Shown here piece after piece: positions 38,001 through 44,379 of a stretch of 64,000 nt of DNA. This DNA comes from Heterobilharzia americana (Eukaryota; Platyhelminthes; Trematoda; Strigeidida; Schistosomatidae): positions 51,699,890 to 51,763,889 of the forward strand of contig OX104134.1 of the NCBI GenBank assembly GCA_944470555.2, written 5' to 3'. How positions within the stretch are numbered: position 1 is the stretch's first letter; every line of letters starts with the position of its first letter. The position numbers were made by a program, and so were the translations under genes. The notes under the pieces were generated by a model that was not told the DNA's origin, searched no databases, and saw only the letters and a list, made by a program, of their open reading frames with translations.

Positions 38001-41000
38001 ACAAGTATATAATGCTAATCAAAGCTCTCTACTCGAACTCACAGCCGTGTAAGGGCTGATTGAGAGTTGTCATGTGAATGGACGACAACTAGTGGTGCTC
38101 GTCAGGGATATCCAGTGTCACCATTTCCACTTAACTTCGTCAGAGACGTAATAATGAACATAATCTTAGGCACATCTGACTTAACAAGGTTTGATCTAGT
38201 CGGTGAAAGGCGTCTGGTTGACTTAGAGTACGTTGACGTGCTAGGGGAAAACACTGACTGATGCAGGGTATTTTGGACGCGCTGAGGAGAAATATGAGTG
38301 TGTTAGGTATGCATTTGGCACCTGTCAAATGTAAGATAAATGTTTCGGGACTGGTCTGCAACTATTCACAGTATAGGAATAGGGACTGAAATAGTGGGGT
38401 TCGTCGTGCACTTCACTAACCTAGAGTTGCGCGAGCCCGGACGGGTTAGATGCTGATGAAATCTCTCCTGGGATACTGATGGCTCGTTTGGCAGTTACTA
38501 TGTTGTCTCATCTATAACATTCTCTGGAGATACAGCCAACTATCTATGAAAGGTGACACAAAAAGTACTGGTCAAGGGAGGTAAGTCGATCGAAACAGTT
38601 GTGGACCTTCAGCGACTGAGATGGCTTGGACACATACTGCGCATGCCGAGCAACCAACTACTTCTATGAGGAATCGTGGCAGGATTTGGACTATATTAGA
38701 AGACTCAAATTGGCTAAATCAAGACATGACACTACTTTATGAAGTCTCTGAATGTTTAAGTAAGCCGCTTAAGGAAGTGTAGATTACCTGGCTGGGGTCC
38801 CCAAGACGACAGGAACCAATGGTTGAGGACTTTTGGTGAAATGACTGAAAATTGGTCACAATGGAGCAGACGTATTCCTTCTTCGATGTCTTCTAAAGGT
38901 CGAATACTTTCACTGCCTTTCATTTTGAAATCCTTTTTTTAGCACATCGTTGTGCGTCATCATGTCTTTTTCTATACAGTTGTTTCTTTCACGGTACTAT
39001 GAAGTGCAACAATTTCCCTAGATAGGCAGGCAGATAAAATCAAAGTGAAACTTCCCACACAAGTGCATAGGTCCCAGTTGCTACAATTCACAGTAGTTTA
39101 CAAAGGACAAGTGGGTAGGAGAAACGGATATCAAAGTAGGAGAGGGAATTTAAAAGTTTAGTCAGAACAAGCAAGTTTCAGAAGACATTAGAGTGAATAC
39201 ATCTGGGCTACTATGGCCAATTTCTAGACAGGAGTCATCAGAAATCCCAAAGCCGCTGATTTCAGCTGTCAACTTAGAGATGTTGGGTGAAGTGGTGTGG
39301 TGCACTGTCAACACTTGCTTGGGAAGCTGCGTCAGACCTACTGAGATGGTTGCTAAATCTCAATACATTAAAACGGTACGCTTGAAACTAGCCTGTTTAT
39401 GCCGTACGTCTATGCTATCAGTGAGATACACGCCAATTTACCAAAAGATGAGTTATCTGTCCAGCAATCCAACCTGTAATATTGTACGGCTGACAATTGT
39501 TGAAAGTAGGAGACGCTAGGTCCCACGTTTTAGATTATGTCTATAAAGGATGCAACCTCCATCTAAGCACTTTAGGTGTGACAGGGATAATATTAGTTTG
39601 TCTCCATCTTTGGAAGTTTTTTCTAAATTCTGATGCTCTACCACCTGGATGCTCACCTGCTAGTTTTCAGGTACCAATTAATTTCGTTAGGTGCAGAATG
39701 GAGAATAATCACAAAACGACAGAATGGAGGAAAAGCGCATATGGGTCAGTTTAAATGTTAGTTATGAAATCACTATTTCATACCAGTTGATAAGTTTTGT
39801 TCTAGTTGAATTTCACATTTCAGAATATCCTATATTTTAGTAAGAAATAAAACTAACTCACCATGAATGCGATCTATGCGATCAGGGCAGACTAACAAAG
39901 TAGTGAGCAACCGATGTAAAGCAGGTATGAGAGAACCAAGTACTGGAAAATGCAACGAAGATAGTATTTCTAAACCAAGCTGGTGGAGACAGGAGTGTTT
40001 AGCATATATACACAAGAAAGTGAAACGTAAAGCTTGAGGATGCCGTCCGATAATGACAGCACTTAATGCATCATCTACAGCCAGATTACGCAGTACTGTA
40101 GCGACGAGCTGTACACGGAAAGCTTCTTCATCACCATATGTCATCTCTTGAACACTAGAATGACAAATTTTATCGGAAACAATCATTTCAGGAAAATCTA
40201 AAATAACGAAAAAGTAAGAAGTGGAAGATAAATTAAGAGCACCGAATTAGAATTACGGTACCGAAAATAAAGTAAAATTGAACAGTGATAACTGAGCTAG
40301 TGTTATTCAATTACTGACTATATGTTAGTCCAATTAACACATCAAAAGTACCAATGAAGTTAGTAAGGTATTAGCTGAAACCAAAAATGGCGTTAATCAT
40401 TCCAAAGAATGGAACCATTAGTTGTTAGTGAATACCCGTGATTATCACACAGACTGACTACCTTATAGATTTCCAATCATGTGAACAGAAAACTGAATGC
40501 ATTATAACAGTTATAGCCTCTGTAGAAATATTTACATCCAATTCACATGCATTTGGGAATGAGTACTGAACTGAAAAATAGTAATAATACAAGCTTAAAA
40601 CAAACACTAACACTGGATGATTGCAAGAGTGAAAAACCGAAAATGCCATGATAAATACTTTTCGCATTATGACAAAGCTCAACAGAAATGAAGGTGACTG
40701 TTTTATTTGGGCACTGAACACTTATGGTTGAATGAAAACTGGTAAAGGGTTCCCTTGAGGTGGCAATATTCTTCCGAAGAATGCGGTGAAGAGGCTCATC
40801 AGCTAATGGACATAATGAGTGACAGGCGCCAACTTAGCTCCACATTTTTTAGGCACTGTAAGTTTCACTAGTAACTTAGTTTATCTTATATCGGACTTAA
40901 TTGGGTCGTATGAACTATTTGGATAATGCACAGTTTTTGCATGGATGTTTTACTTCAAAAACAAGGATGTAGGAGTTGACATACTTTATTTGTTCTCTTT

Positions 41001-42543
41001 GGGATTAATCATTCATCTAGAAAGCAGTAGTTGCATAGCAAAATTAATCTGCCTAGAAGTTTTCCCCCAACTATGAAGAGATAAAACTGCTGTACTGTAA
41101 CTTTTCTTGATCCCATTACATTGTATGTCTTTTCAGTAATGATAATTGTACGAGTTGATCTAGGTCATGTGAGTTTTCATCCTTACCACTGAAAACATGC
41201 ATTTCTAACTGTTCATAACTCGTGCTCATAGTTATTAAAATAGATTTTTTATTTTCTGATGGCTTCTATTGGTAAGTAGTGAAAAAGATTAAATTCCCAA
41301 TTAAGAGGAAATTATTCATTATAGCTGATGTTTGGAGAAACTGAATTGAATCAGCAATTAGCATACGTAATCAGCTTCATGAAACAAGGTTTTTTTTACA
41401 CCAAAGTAGAAGTAGATGATAAGAATACGAGCAAAATGATCGTCTAGATGTGTCCCACTTAGCTTATACTTAGGGATAATAAAATGACATGAAATAAACC
41501 ACTATTACTGATAAAACAACCTAACCAACAAAAACATGATAGATTTACTCACTTGAAGAAAAGAAGGTAGGAGAAAGGAAGGCGCGTCCATTCTCCTTGT
41601 CAACATTCGATTCCCAGAACTAAATCAAAGAAATTAATAATGAAGCACATCACATACGTTGAGGTATTTACGTTGGTGACAAGTTATGTCCTTTGAAGAA
41701 ATCTGATCGGGAGAATGGCTCATAAGACCATTGCTTGAACAAGTGATCCCAACAGAACACAAAAGAACGTCAAGTAATCTTGGGTTTTTATTGATACTGA
41801 AGCTGTTTAGCTGAGATGACATCAGTAGGACAGTATTTAGTGCAAGTTCGACTTCATTTGGAAGCCCTGACAATAATGACCGTTCCAAAGAGGTATATTC
41901 AAAATCATCTTTCAAATCAGTACTTAAATTCCAACTTCCTCGGAGGTGACTGGGAATTTCTTCAGTGTGAAGACGTACAGAAGCTCCACATGTGTTTGTT
42001 TTAGACACCTTCATAGTTTGATCTAAATCCTGCAGACATGGTTGTTTCGAGTAATTGAGACGTACCTGGATGTCACTTTCGTAATAATTCACGGCACTAT
42101 CTGGCTCATCAGAGGTGAAACCACTCCTTGTCATCATGCGCTGATTCCTTTCGAATAGTTCAAGATAACGCTGATATAAAGTACGTAAACCATGACCTGC
42201 ATCCACGCAACCTGGTGGAAGACCTAAGGCCAAATAAACTTCCATCCAAAGATGGGAAATAGTAACCTGGTACAAAAAATGTGGACATTAATCGCAACTA
42301 ACCTGCTTGTGTCCACCACGGATAACAACCTCATTATACAGTTTCTGTAGATCAATAAGATGACCAAAAATATTAGGGGGCTGTAAAACAGAATTTTGCC
42401 TGCAAGGTATTTCCAAGTGTATTTTGAACTAACCTGTTATGCCTTGAAAGTTTCTGGAGTTCTGACATAAACTGATTATGTGGCTTCATGCAAAGTGGTA
42501 GAGAACACATCGAGGGATACAAACGATTTTTGTTTTTTGACAT
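10926..42543 (-). CDS. ARID2: AT-rich interactive domain protein 2 (BAF200), PBAF chromatin-remodelling subunit
   Basis: ARID2 is the nuclear subunit that defines the PBAF form of SWI/SNF. I assembled 13 exons by GT-AG sites and matching phase: 42434-42543, 42303-42380, 41658-42266, 41553-41619, 39862-40197, 33692-34305, 28869-29602, 28631-28743, 28510-28550, 22279-22499, 20050-20596, 18422-18837 and 10926-11082. The product is about 1,347 residues, shorter than the human protein (about 1,835), mainly in the glutamine-rich middle. The ARID lies near residues 25-105, the armadillo-like region near 150-600, the RFX-type domain near 797-865, C2H2 fingers near 1125-1150 and 1160-1187, and a conserved helix near 1268-1296. 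All phases agree except exon 1 to exon 2, where one base is missing. The large introns are full of retroelements. The orthology rests on side-by-side resemblance recalled from the human protein. Confidence 0.93.
11083..11989 (-). other. Intron 12 of ARID2, part next to exon 13
   Basis: AT-rich intron sequence with no ORF or repeat that I recognise. The minus-strand frame 11816-12049 overlaps the end of the retroelement and is not a gene. Confidence 0.5.
12182..12457 (-). pseudogene. C-terminal remainder of the same polyprotein, out of frame
   Basis: The protein continues in the next frame as '[14 protein letters not shown]' and so on for about 90 residues. Related copies read 'RWLGHxLRMP' without a break; here one extra G near 12457 (within TGGCTGGTTGGGACAC on the minus strand) breaks the frame. 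The tail '[17 protein letters not shown]' is also found in degenerate form at other 3' ends in this window. Confidence 0.85.
12432..14714 (-). CDS. Retrotransposon endonuclease/reverse transcriptase, 760 codons open, 5'-truncated
   Basis: This is a non-LTR polyprotein lacking the start of its endonuclease. It opens '[11 protein letters not shown]', an internal endonuclease motif, and keeps the later endonuclease block 'DSDHALVRA'. The RT region carries '[11 protein letters not shown]', '[13 protein letters not shown]', '[14 protein letters not shown]' and the catalytic box '[10 protein letters not shown]', with both aspartates of YADD intact. A C-terminal '[16 protein letters not shown]' block follows. 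The start given is only the first open codon; the true start codon is lost. The frame ends early at 12432 because of a one-base shift. I leave the clade open (CR1-like or RTE-like). Confidence 0.9.
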   Translation of the reverse strand: MVVAGDLNAQVGRLSEAERHLGGTFGIPAERTDNGDRLLQLCSDNRLFLASTNFRHKERHCLTWRPPSSTQRWTQIDHIAISHRWRGSVEDCRSFWSTCLDSDHALVRARICLRLNGRRKNLATKPLRVLLDNENTKAVFSEKLARQLSEQKTVTHPEEAWCHLQSTVKAALETVADSKIMAKKSQWISAASSKLMDARECIPAGSEYNEERAQLKNKLTKSLRNDREQWWAAKAKEMEKAAAIGNSRQLFRLIKETGGKWSTTVSEVIAEKDGSAIHSQGRRLGRWAEHFEEQFNWPPATIALPAIQSDPEWDIETDPPTLEVEKAVGSLKRGKAAGPDGLPAEVYKNGGRVLLVRLTEVLASIWESNTIPSDWSKSLIIPVFKKGEKSSCDNHRGISLTNIVSKILSSIILRRLSGAREQQARENQAGFRPGRGCIDQIFTLRQVLEHRHAYRRPTIAVFLDLKAAFDSVDREVLWQCLSLKGVPSKYITLLKALYSNTCGHVRAYGELSRELYSSSGVRQGCPLSPFLFNFIIDILMEVSLSSPNYKDVDRTTAEFSLDLEYADDIVLLDEDADKMQSLLNTLSGNLRMFGMRFSPPKCKFLLQDWSSAVPRLTIESEVVECVDHFTYLGSRINSGGLVADEISARIQKARLAFANLRHLWRRRDIRLSIKGRVYCTAVRSVLLYGCETWPLKVEDMRRLQVFDHRCLRSIGRIPWCHHVSNAEVRCRVLGRRGKSVDEVVNLHRLRWLVGTRTTYA
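14995..16380 (+). mobile_element. Internally deleted non-LTR relic, plus strand, in intron 12
   Basis: 15213-15275 reads as an endonuclease start ('[15 protein letters not shown]'). 15405-15560 is a later endonuclease block ('[18 protein letters not shown]'). 15655-15860 is decayed RT linker. 16090-16240 matches the 3' tail at 51375-51530. Most of the RT is missing. It lies opposite in orientation to the element at 11990-14728. Confidence 0.7.
16381..18421 (-). other. Intron 12 of ARID2, part next to exon 12
   Basis: AT-rich sequence. Around 17800-17940 there is a GC-richer stretch of the kind seen in old short interspersed repeats, but I cannot assign it. The frames at 17365-17688 and 17731-17967 show no family resemblance. 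Confidence 0.4.
18422..18837 (-). CDS. ARID2: ARID2 exon 12 (second C2H2 finger and conserved helix)
   Basis: 416 bases. It opens with 'CAWGNC' and, 14 residues on, 'HLTSKH', which gives the second finger (human 'CLWEGC' and 'HLQDKH'). Near the end '[18 protein letters not shown]' matches 'EGPITKHIRLTAALILKN' almost residue for residue. Donor GTATGT, phase 2. Confidence 0.95.
18838..20049 (-). other. Intron 11 of ARID2
   Basis: AT-rich intron containing the anonymous dispersed repeat at 19361-19515. No coding sequence was seen. Confidence 0.6.
19361..19515 (+). repeat. Anonymous dispersed repeat, copy 1
   Basis: This stretch (including AGTAGCTTTGGGGTAGGAAG and AGAAGTTGTAGATAAGTA) is a diverged inverted match to 35175-35350. 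It has no ORF and does not resemble the two large non-LTR families here. It may be a short interspersed element or an uncatalogued fragment. Confidence 0.6.
20050..20596 (-). CDS. ARID2: ARID2 exon 11 (linker and first C2H2 finger)
   Basis: 547 bases. It holds a Ser/Thr/Val-rich linker with a basic patch 'PPLKKRN' that could act as a nuclear-localisation signal. The last 35 residues carry a finger with ligands Cys-x4-Cys and His-x4-His ('CQWSMC' and 'HFQNIH'), matching 'CLWQSC' of human ARID2. The acceptor ACTTCTTGTCTTAG is strong. Confidence 0.92.
20597..22278 (-). other. Intron 10 of ARID2
   Basis: AT-rich intron. The only structure I noticed is the perfect hairpin at 21793-21819. Confidence 0.55.
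21793..21819. repeat. Perfect 12-bp hairpin with a 3-base loop
   Basis: ACTTTGTTCTGC, loop CTA, then GCAGAACAAAGT: every stem base pairs. It lies in intron 10 of ARID2, about 460 bases from exon 10. The flanks are not symmetrical, so the arms stop at 12 bp. Confidence 0.9.
22279..22499 (-). CDS. ARID2: ARID2 exon 10
   Basis: 221 bases. A basic start ('CRKRTITG') is followed by polar low-complexity sequence. The acceptor is CACATTTTCAG and the donor GTATGT, ending with two bases of a serine codon that exon 11 completes. Confidence 0.85.
23120..23840 (-). mobile_element. 5'-truncated 3' fragment of the 12-kb-type retrotransposon
   Basis: It matches 12000-12700 on the same strand. 23627-23827 reads as the C-terminal block of the RT protein ('[18 protein letters not shown]'), and 23230-23560 is the tail. 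Substitutions and small deletions interrupt the frame. It is the shape left by an aborted retrotransposition. Confidence 0.85.
24192..25435 (+). repeat. Composite retroelement repeat R, copy 2
   Basis: This is the second copy of the block at 3190-4433, in the same orientation 21 kb away. Four of the derived ORFs are identical between the copies. A single base is missing here relative to copy 1 near 25322 (GAACACTATC versus GAACCACTATC). Homology stops abruptly at 25435, inside the endonuclease-RT linker. Confidence 0.85.
25436..25696. other. Junction between repeat R copy 2 and fragment C
   Basis: It contains a 5'-UTR-like stretch of the non-LTR family (around 25500-25590, resembling 35690-35800). 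No gene seen. Confidence 0.4.
25697..26571 (+). mobile_element. Dead non-LTR fragment C (5' UTR and endonuclease only)
   Basis: It aligns without net indel to 7675-8349 on the minus strand (copy B) and, from about 25915, to 36007-36663 (copy A), including the same stop codons. It holds the 5' UTR and the first half of the endonuclease ('[11 protein letters not shown]' at 26032). It then ends at about 26571 with no RT and no 3' tail. A copy that keeps its 5' end and lacks its 3' end is not a normal retrotransposition product. Confidence 0.85.
26870..27835 (+). mobile_element. Dead non-LTR reverse-transcriptase fragment, 'YAYI' family copy 1
   Basis: 26937-26990 reads as RT motif B-like '[11 protein letters not shown]'. 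After a frame change, 27010-27080 reads '[17 protein letters not shown]', where a working enzyme would have YADD. 27268-27531 is the C-terminal domain in a shadow frame. The tail reaches about 27835. The catalytic aspartate pair is lost, so this copy cannot code for an active RT. Near-identical copies lie at 48708-49377 and 61655-62550. Confidence 0.82.
28043..28063. repeat. Perfect 9-bp hairpin
   Basis: CATGGCACT, loop AAA, AGTGCCATG. It lies in intron 9 of ARID2, about 450 bases from exon 9. Confidence 0.9.
28510..28550 (-). CDS. ARID2: ARID2 exon 9, a 41-base micro-exon
   Basis: The phases of exons 8 and 10 require an exon of 3n+2 bases. The frame '[13 protein letters not shown]' between the acceptor CCTAAAG and the donor GTTAGT fits exactly. 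The joined reading 'LKIKCRKRTIT' then resembles the human 'VVGVKRRAIPL'. The acceptor is weak, so this exon is less certain than its neighbours and may be alternatively spliced. Confidence 0.65.
28631..28743 (-). CDS. ARID2: ARID2 exon 8 (end of the RFX-type domain)
   Basis: 113 bases, read as '[16 protein letters not shown]' and onward. Joined to exon 7 this gives '[11 protein letters not shown]', matching the human 'RTVFPNHTVKRV'. Acceptor TTTTACAG, donor GTAGGT. Confidence 0.88.
28869..29602 (-). CDS. ARID2: ARID2 exon 7 (linker and start of the RFX-type domain)
   Basis: 734 bases. About 190 residues of low-complexity Ser/Thr/Asn-rich linker come first. The last 55 residues open the RFX-type DNA-binding domain: '[12 protein letters not shown]' and '[10 protein letters not shown]' match 'FACQWLNAHFEV' and 'EMYSEYLSTC'. 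The acceptor is TTTTTTATAG and the donor GTAAGT. Confidence 0.92.
29603..33691 (-). other. Intron 6 of ARID2
   Basis: 4.1 kb. 29603-31000 is ordinary AT-rich intron with no feature I can support. 31010-33560 is an SR2-like element in the opposite orientation to the gene. Confidence 0.75.
31010..33560 (+). mobile_element. SR2/RTE-like non-LTR retrotransposon, dead copy 1
   Basis: Order on the plus strand: a 5' UTR (31010-31210); an endonuclease start ('[12 protein letters not shown]', 31230); a jump at about 31398 that removes most of the endonuclease; a lysine/glutamate-rich linker (31400-31760). The RT follows with '[13 protein letters not shown]' (32341), '[10 protein letters not shown]' (32517) and 'SADDLCIM' (32655), which keeps both catalytic aspartates. 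A C-terminal domain ('[10 protein letters not shown]', '[11 protein letters not shown]') leads to a tail of AAT-type simple repeat at 33532-33560. Several frameshifts and stops inactivate it. Family assignment is by resemblance to schistosome SR2. Confidence 0.82.
33692..34305 (-). CDS. ARID2: ARID2 exon 6 (armadillo-like repeats)
   Basis: 614 bases. It opens '[10 protein letters not shown]', matching 'MEILGNLCKAE', and continues through repeats such as '[15 protein letters not shown]'. The second half is a serine/threonine/proline-rich tail. The acceptor has a seven-T tract; the donor is GTATGT, phase 0. Confidence 0.93.
34560..35120 (+). mobile_element. Decayed RT linker fragment of the non-LTR family
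   Basis: 34690-35100 resembles the region just before and at the first RT blocks of copy A (37440-37880): the 'NHRxxSLT' stretch is visible around 34960 and a 'QHRRT'-like end near 35070. Many stops. Confidence 0.55.
35175..35350 (-). repeat. Anonymous dispersed repeat, copy 2
   Basis: On the minus strand it aligns with 19361-19515, sharing ordered blocks such as TAGCTTTGG, GAAGTCAA, AAGTTGTAGATAAGTA and AGAGTTGCTA. No ORF. Confidence 0.6.
35360..39020 (+). mobile_element. Dead non-LTR retrotransposon, copy A (plus strand)
   Basis: 35360-35935 holds an older linker piece ('[17 protein letters not shown]') and 5'-UTR sequence. From 36000 it follows copy B in inverse: endonuclease start at 36125, endonuclease at 36580-36920, linker at 36947-37380, RT blocks at 37693-37929 and 38067-38261, C-terminal block at 38570-38660, tail to about 39020. 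Positions 36000-38270 pair with 8338-6068 so that the coordinate sum is constant (44338) at every ORF edge, meaning no net indel over 2.2 kb. Downstream of about 38280 the two copies diverge strongly. Every domain is interrupted. Confidence 0.87.
39030..39260 (-). mobile_element. 3'-tail fragment, minus strand, abutting copy A tail to tail
   Basis: 39060-39235 resembles the minus-strand tails at 5215-5400 and 56690-56930, with the shared block AGAGTGAATACATCTG. It faces the tail of copy A. Confidence 0.6.
39862..40197 (-). CDS. ARID2: ARID2 exon 5 (armadillo-like repeats)
   Basis: 336 bases. 'VLRNLAVDD', 'LHQLGLEIL' and '[10 protein letters not shown]' match the human 'ILRNLSFEE', 'LRQLGLDTL' and 'SRDRFLKMRG' in order. 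The donor GTGAGT splits the final glycine codon, which exon 6 completes. Confidence 0.92.
40198..41552 (-). other. Intron 4 of ARID2
   Basis: 1.36 kb, AT-rich. I see no repeat, ORF or RNA feature. Confidence 0.6.
41553..41619 (-). CDS. ARID2: ARID2 exon 4
   Basis: A 67-base exon that begins '[10 protein letters not shown]', matching 'FWKDIVDDNE' of the human protein. The acceptor is TTTGATTTAG and the donor GTGAGT. It ends after one base of a codon, which the next exon completes. Confidence 0.85.
41658..42266 (-). CDS. ARID2: ARID2 exon 3 (end of the ARID and following region)
   Basis: 203 codons. The first 40 complete the ARID ('[15 protein letters not shown]', compare 'LKQYYLRYLEKYE'). 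Further on, '[15 protein letters not shown]' matches the conserved '[15 protein letters not shown]' that opens the armadillo-like part of human ARID2. Both splice sites are phase 0. Confidence 0.92.
42303..42380 (-). CDS. ARID2: ARID2 exon 2 (ARID core)
   Basis: The 26 codons include '[17 protein letters not shown]', matching the 'DLHGLYTRVTTLGGF' core of the ARID. The donor GTTAGT is in phase with exon 3. The acceptor side is one base out of phase with exon 1; the exon begins with five C residues (G5 on the plus strand, 42376-42380), where one more C would restore the frame. Confidence 0.8.
42434..42543 (-). CDS. ARID2: ARID2 exon 1 (start codon, beginning of the ARID)
   Basis: The chosen ATG is at 42543-42541. 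Residues 25 onward ('[12 protein letters not shown]') line up with helix 1 of the ARID of human ARID2 ('FLDELRQFHHSR'). The donor is GTTAGT, leaving two bases of a codon. A pyrimidine-rich stretch ending in AG lies 27 bases upstream of the ATG. Confidence 0.85.
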
Positions 42544-42568
42544 TTTCTTCAACGAAACAGTTGCCGGA

Positions 42569-42592
42569 GCTAGAAGAGTATGAGGCTGATGA
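42569..42592 (-). promoter_or_regulatory. Candidate 3' splice site just upstream of the ARID2 start codon
   Basis: On the minus strand CATCAGCCTCATACTCTTCTAG, a pyrimidine-rich stretch ending in AG, precedes the ARID2 ATG by 27 bases. It could be the acceptor of a 5'-UTR intron or, in a trematode, the acceptor for a trans-spliced leader. There is no transcript evidence. Confidence 0.35.
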
Positions 42593-42642
42593 CTTTAGAT
42601 GCTAACGTTGAAATAAATTTTTCTGTTGACATTTTTCACAGC

Positions 42643-42911
42643 CTAGGAATATATACGAAGGATAGGACTGCGAGTTATTCCAAAGTGACGACCCTTTAAA
42701 ACGTCCGGGATGTTCGGCGTAAACGCCCGGTTGCGCTTACTTATGCAATTTACTAGCCTTTCGACTTTTGATACGTCCCACTTGTTTAGTAATTCACCAG
42801 TGAGTATGGGTGTGAGGTTTAGCAGTGACAATGTCTCACCAATAGACTGTGGTAAAGAGAAATAATCCTTTCCGAAAGGCGGTATAATAGTCTTCGATAA
42901 AAAATTCAAGC
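42643..42911 (-). CDS. Unidentified short coding-like segment upstream of ARID2
   Basis: An open stretch of about 90 codons on the ARID2 strand ends in TAG 100 bases before the ARID2 ATG. No ATG lies inside it. It begins right after a good acceptor (TTCTGTTTGCTTTTGGCAG), so if real it would be the last exon of an upstream gene. The reading is protein-like ('SIGETLSLLNLTPILTGEL', 'KVERLVNCISKRNRAF'), but I recognise no family and found no preceding exon. Chance openness at this length is possible. Confidence 0.3.
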
Positions 42912-44379
42912 ACACTGCCAAAAGCAAACAGAACAGTCAGCCCGAAAGCGTAAATAAAGGACGATCGGCAGACAAACACGTAGCGCTACCCGTTGCACGC
43001 GTGCTGTCTGTCAAACATAAAGAGGTCAGACAGGCACTAGGTCATTGATTGAATAATGAGACACTGGGAAGGAAAATTGGGAGCGAAGAACGAAGATACG
43101 GCCATCCAATCACATCCCAGCTCACCTTTATAGGATCAGATAGTGACAAACTAACAACCTACAAAACATTAGGATAGTTGATGATAAAAGTAAAACGAAT
43201 CAGGCGAGTTTAGTCTTAGGAATTAAAACAAAAATCTAGTACTATTCAAATTGAATGGCTAACGATTAAAGTATTTTTTATTTTACAAGTCTTCAAAAAT
43301 GAAAGATTTTCTTGTGATAATTGACCCGCGCGTTACAAAGTACTTTAGGTTACGTGTCACCGCGCTCTCTTCGCAATTTCTCAACGTTACCCTCCACACC
43401 AAACAAAGGTTATTCGCGTATATTCACGGTAAGACATACGCTATTAGCAATTTTTCATTGAAGGTAGCAAATGGGGTGTGGTATTGAGAATCAGAGCACT
43501 TTGACTAGTTCAATTATTGCACATATTTTGAATTAAATCTTGAGTTGATGTTCGGTTGAACAACATAACTGCAGCTTTCAGTTTCACCTTTAGGGATTCA
43601 GTAGTAGGTCAATTGGTCTGTTATTATTTCAGTTATCTTCGTAACCATAATATAAGTTGCATCTTTCATATGTTCACAATAACAGCTATTACCATTCGTT
43701 TCGGTTACGGCTCACTTGGCATTCAAGTCGTACGCACTTTTTTACTCCGAAACTGTTAAGCAGCACTTAAAAACTTTTGTGCAGCCAGTTGTTTTTGTAA
43801 CGTCCCGTCGTAATACTCATTTCAGTATTTTAACGGATGCTACTACAATGAGTTTAAGTTATGAGATAGAATATGCTTATTGTGAGATCACTAAAGAATG
43901 GATCATGTAGATATTTAGTTTTGCATTGAAAGAAATATATGTTTCTGCAACTGATTTTTTGTCTCAGTGTTTTAGTGTGACTAGTGGGTGTGAATACATA
44001 TGAGAATCGGTTTCTTTTGGGATTTCAGTTAGTGCTGTCTCAGATTATGAGTTCTATATTCAGAAGTAAACAGGACTGAGTTACATACAAAACATTATAT
44101 ATGCTGTTCTTATACGATATTCGTACGAACGATTAATTTTTGAAATCAACCAAAAGCATCCAATCTCTTCGACTTGGTCACTCTGGTGGAATCACTCAAG
44201 ATATGATTCAAACGTAGTTCATACGTGTTTGTACCGCGGTTAGTTGCATATCGAAGTAAATAATGATTTTCAAAATGTATTACCATTTGAATGCATTCTG
44301 ACATACTTATTGCTATTAATATGAGACAGACGTTCAGATCCGTATTCCAAGTGATGGGTGTATTTTCACCGCCTTTCGT
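42912..44379. other. Intergenic region upstream of ARID2
   Basis: 42950-43010 is GC-richer and may belong to the ARID2 promoter. The frames at 43299-43487, 43556-43759 and 43716-43910 have no recognisable product. Confidence 0.35.

Larger units (their letters stand above)
34306..39861 (-). other. Intron 5 of ARID2
   Basis: 5.6 kb, almost entirely retroelement from 34560 to 39260. 39260-39861 is unassigned; a frame at 39193-39519 is probably a chance reading across repeat debris. Confidence 0.75.

Noticed and set aside
10926..42543. Reading the ARID2 exons as a processed or dead copy because of the phase break and many repeats
   Set aside because: Introns are present with proper GT-AG sites, all other phases agree over 13 exons and domains are conserved from start to end, so it is the working gene.
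43299..43910. Three short plus-strand ORFs as possible 5' exons of SRP68
   Set aside because: None has a donor in the required phase or resembles an SRP68 N-terminus; 47695-47740 is a better, though uncertain, candidate.
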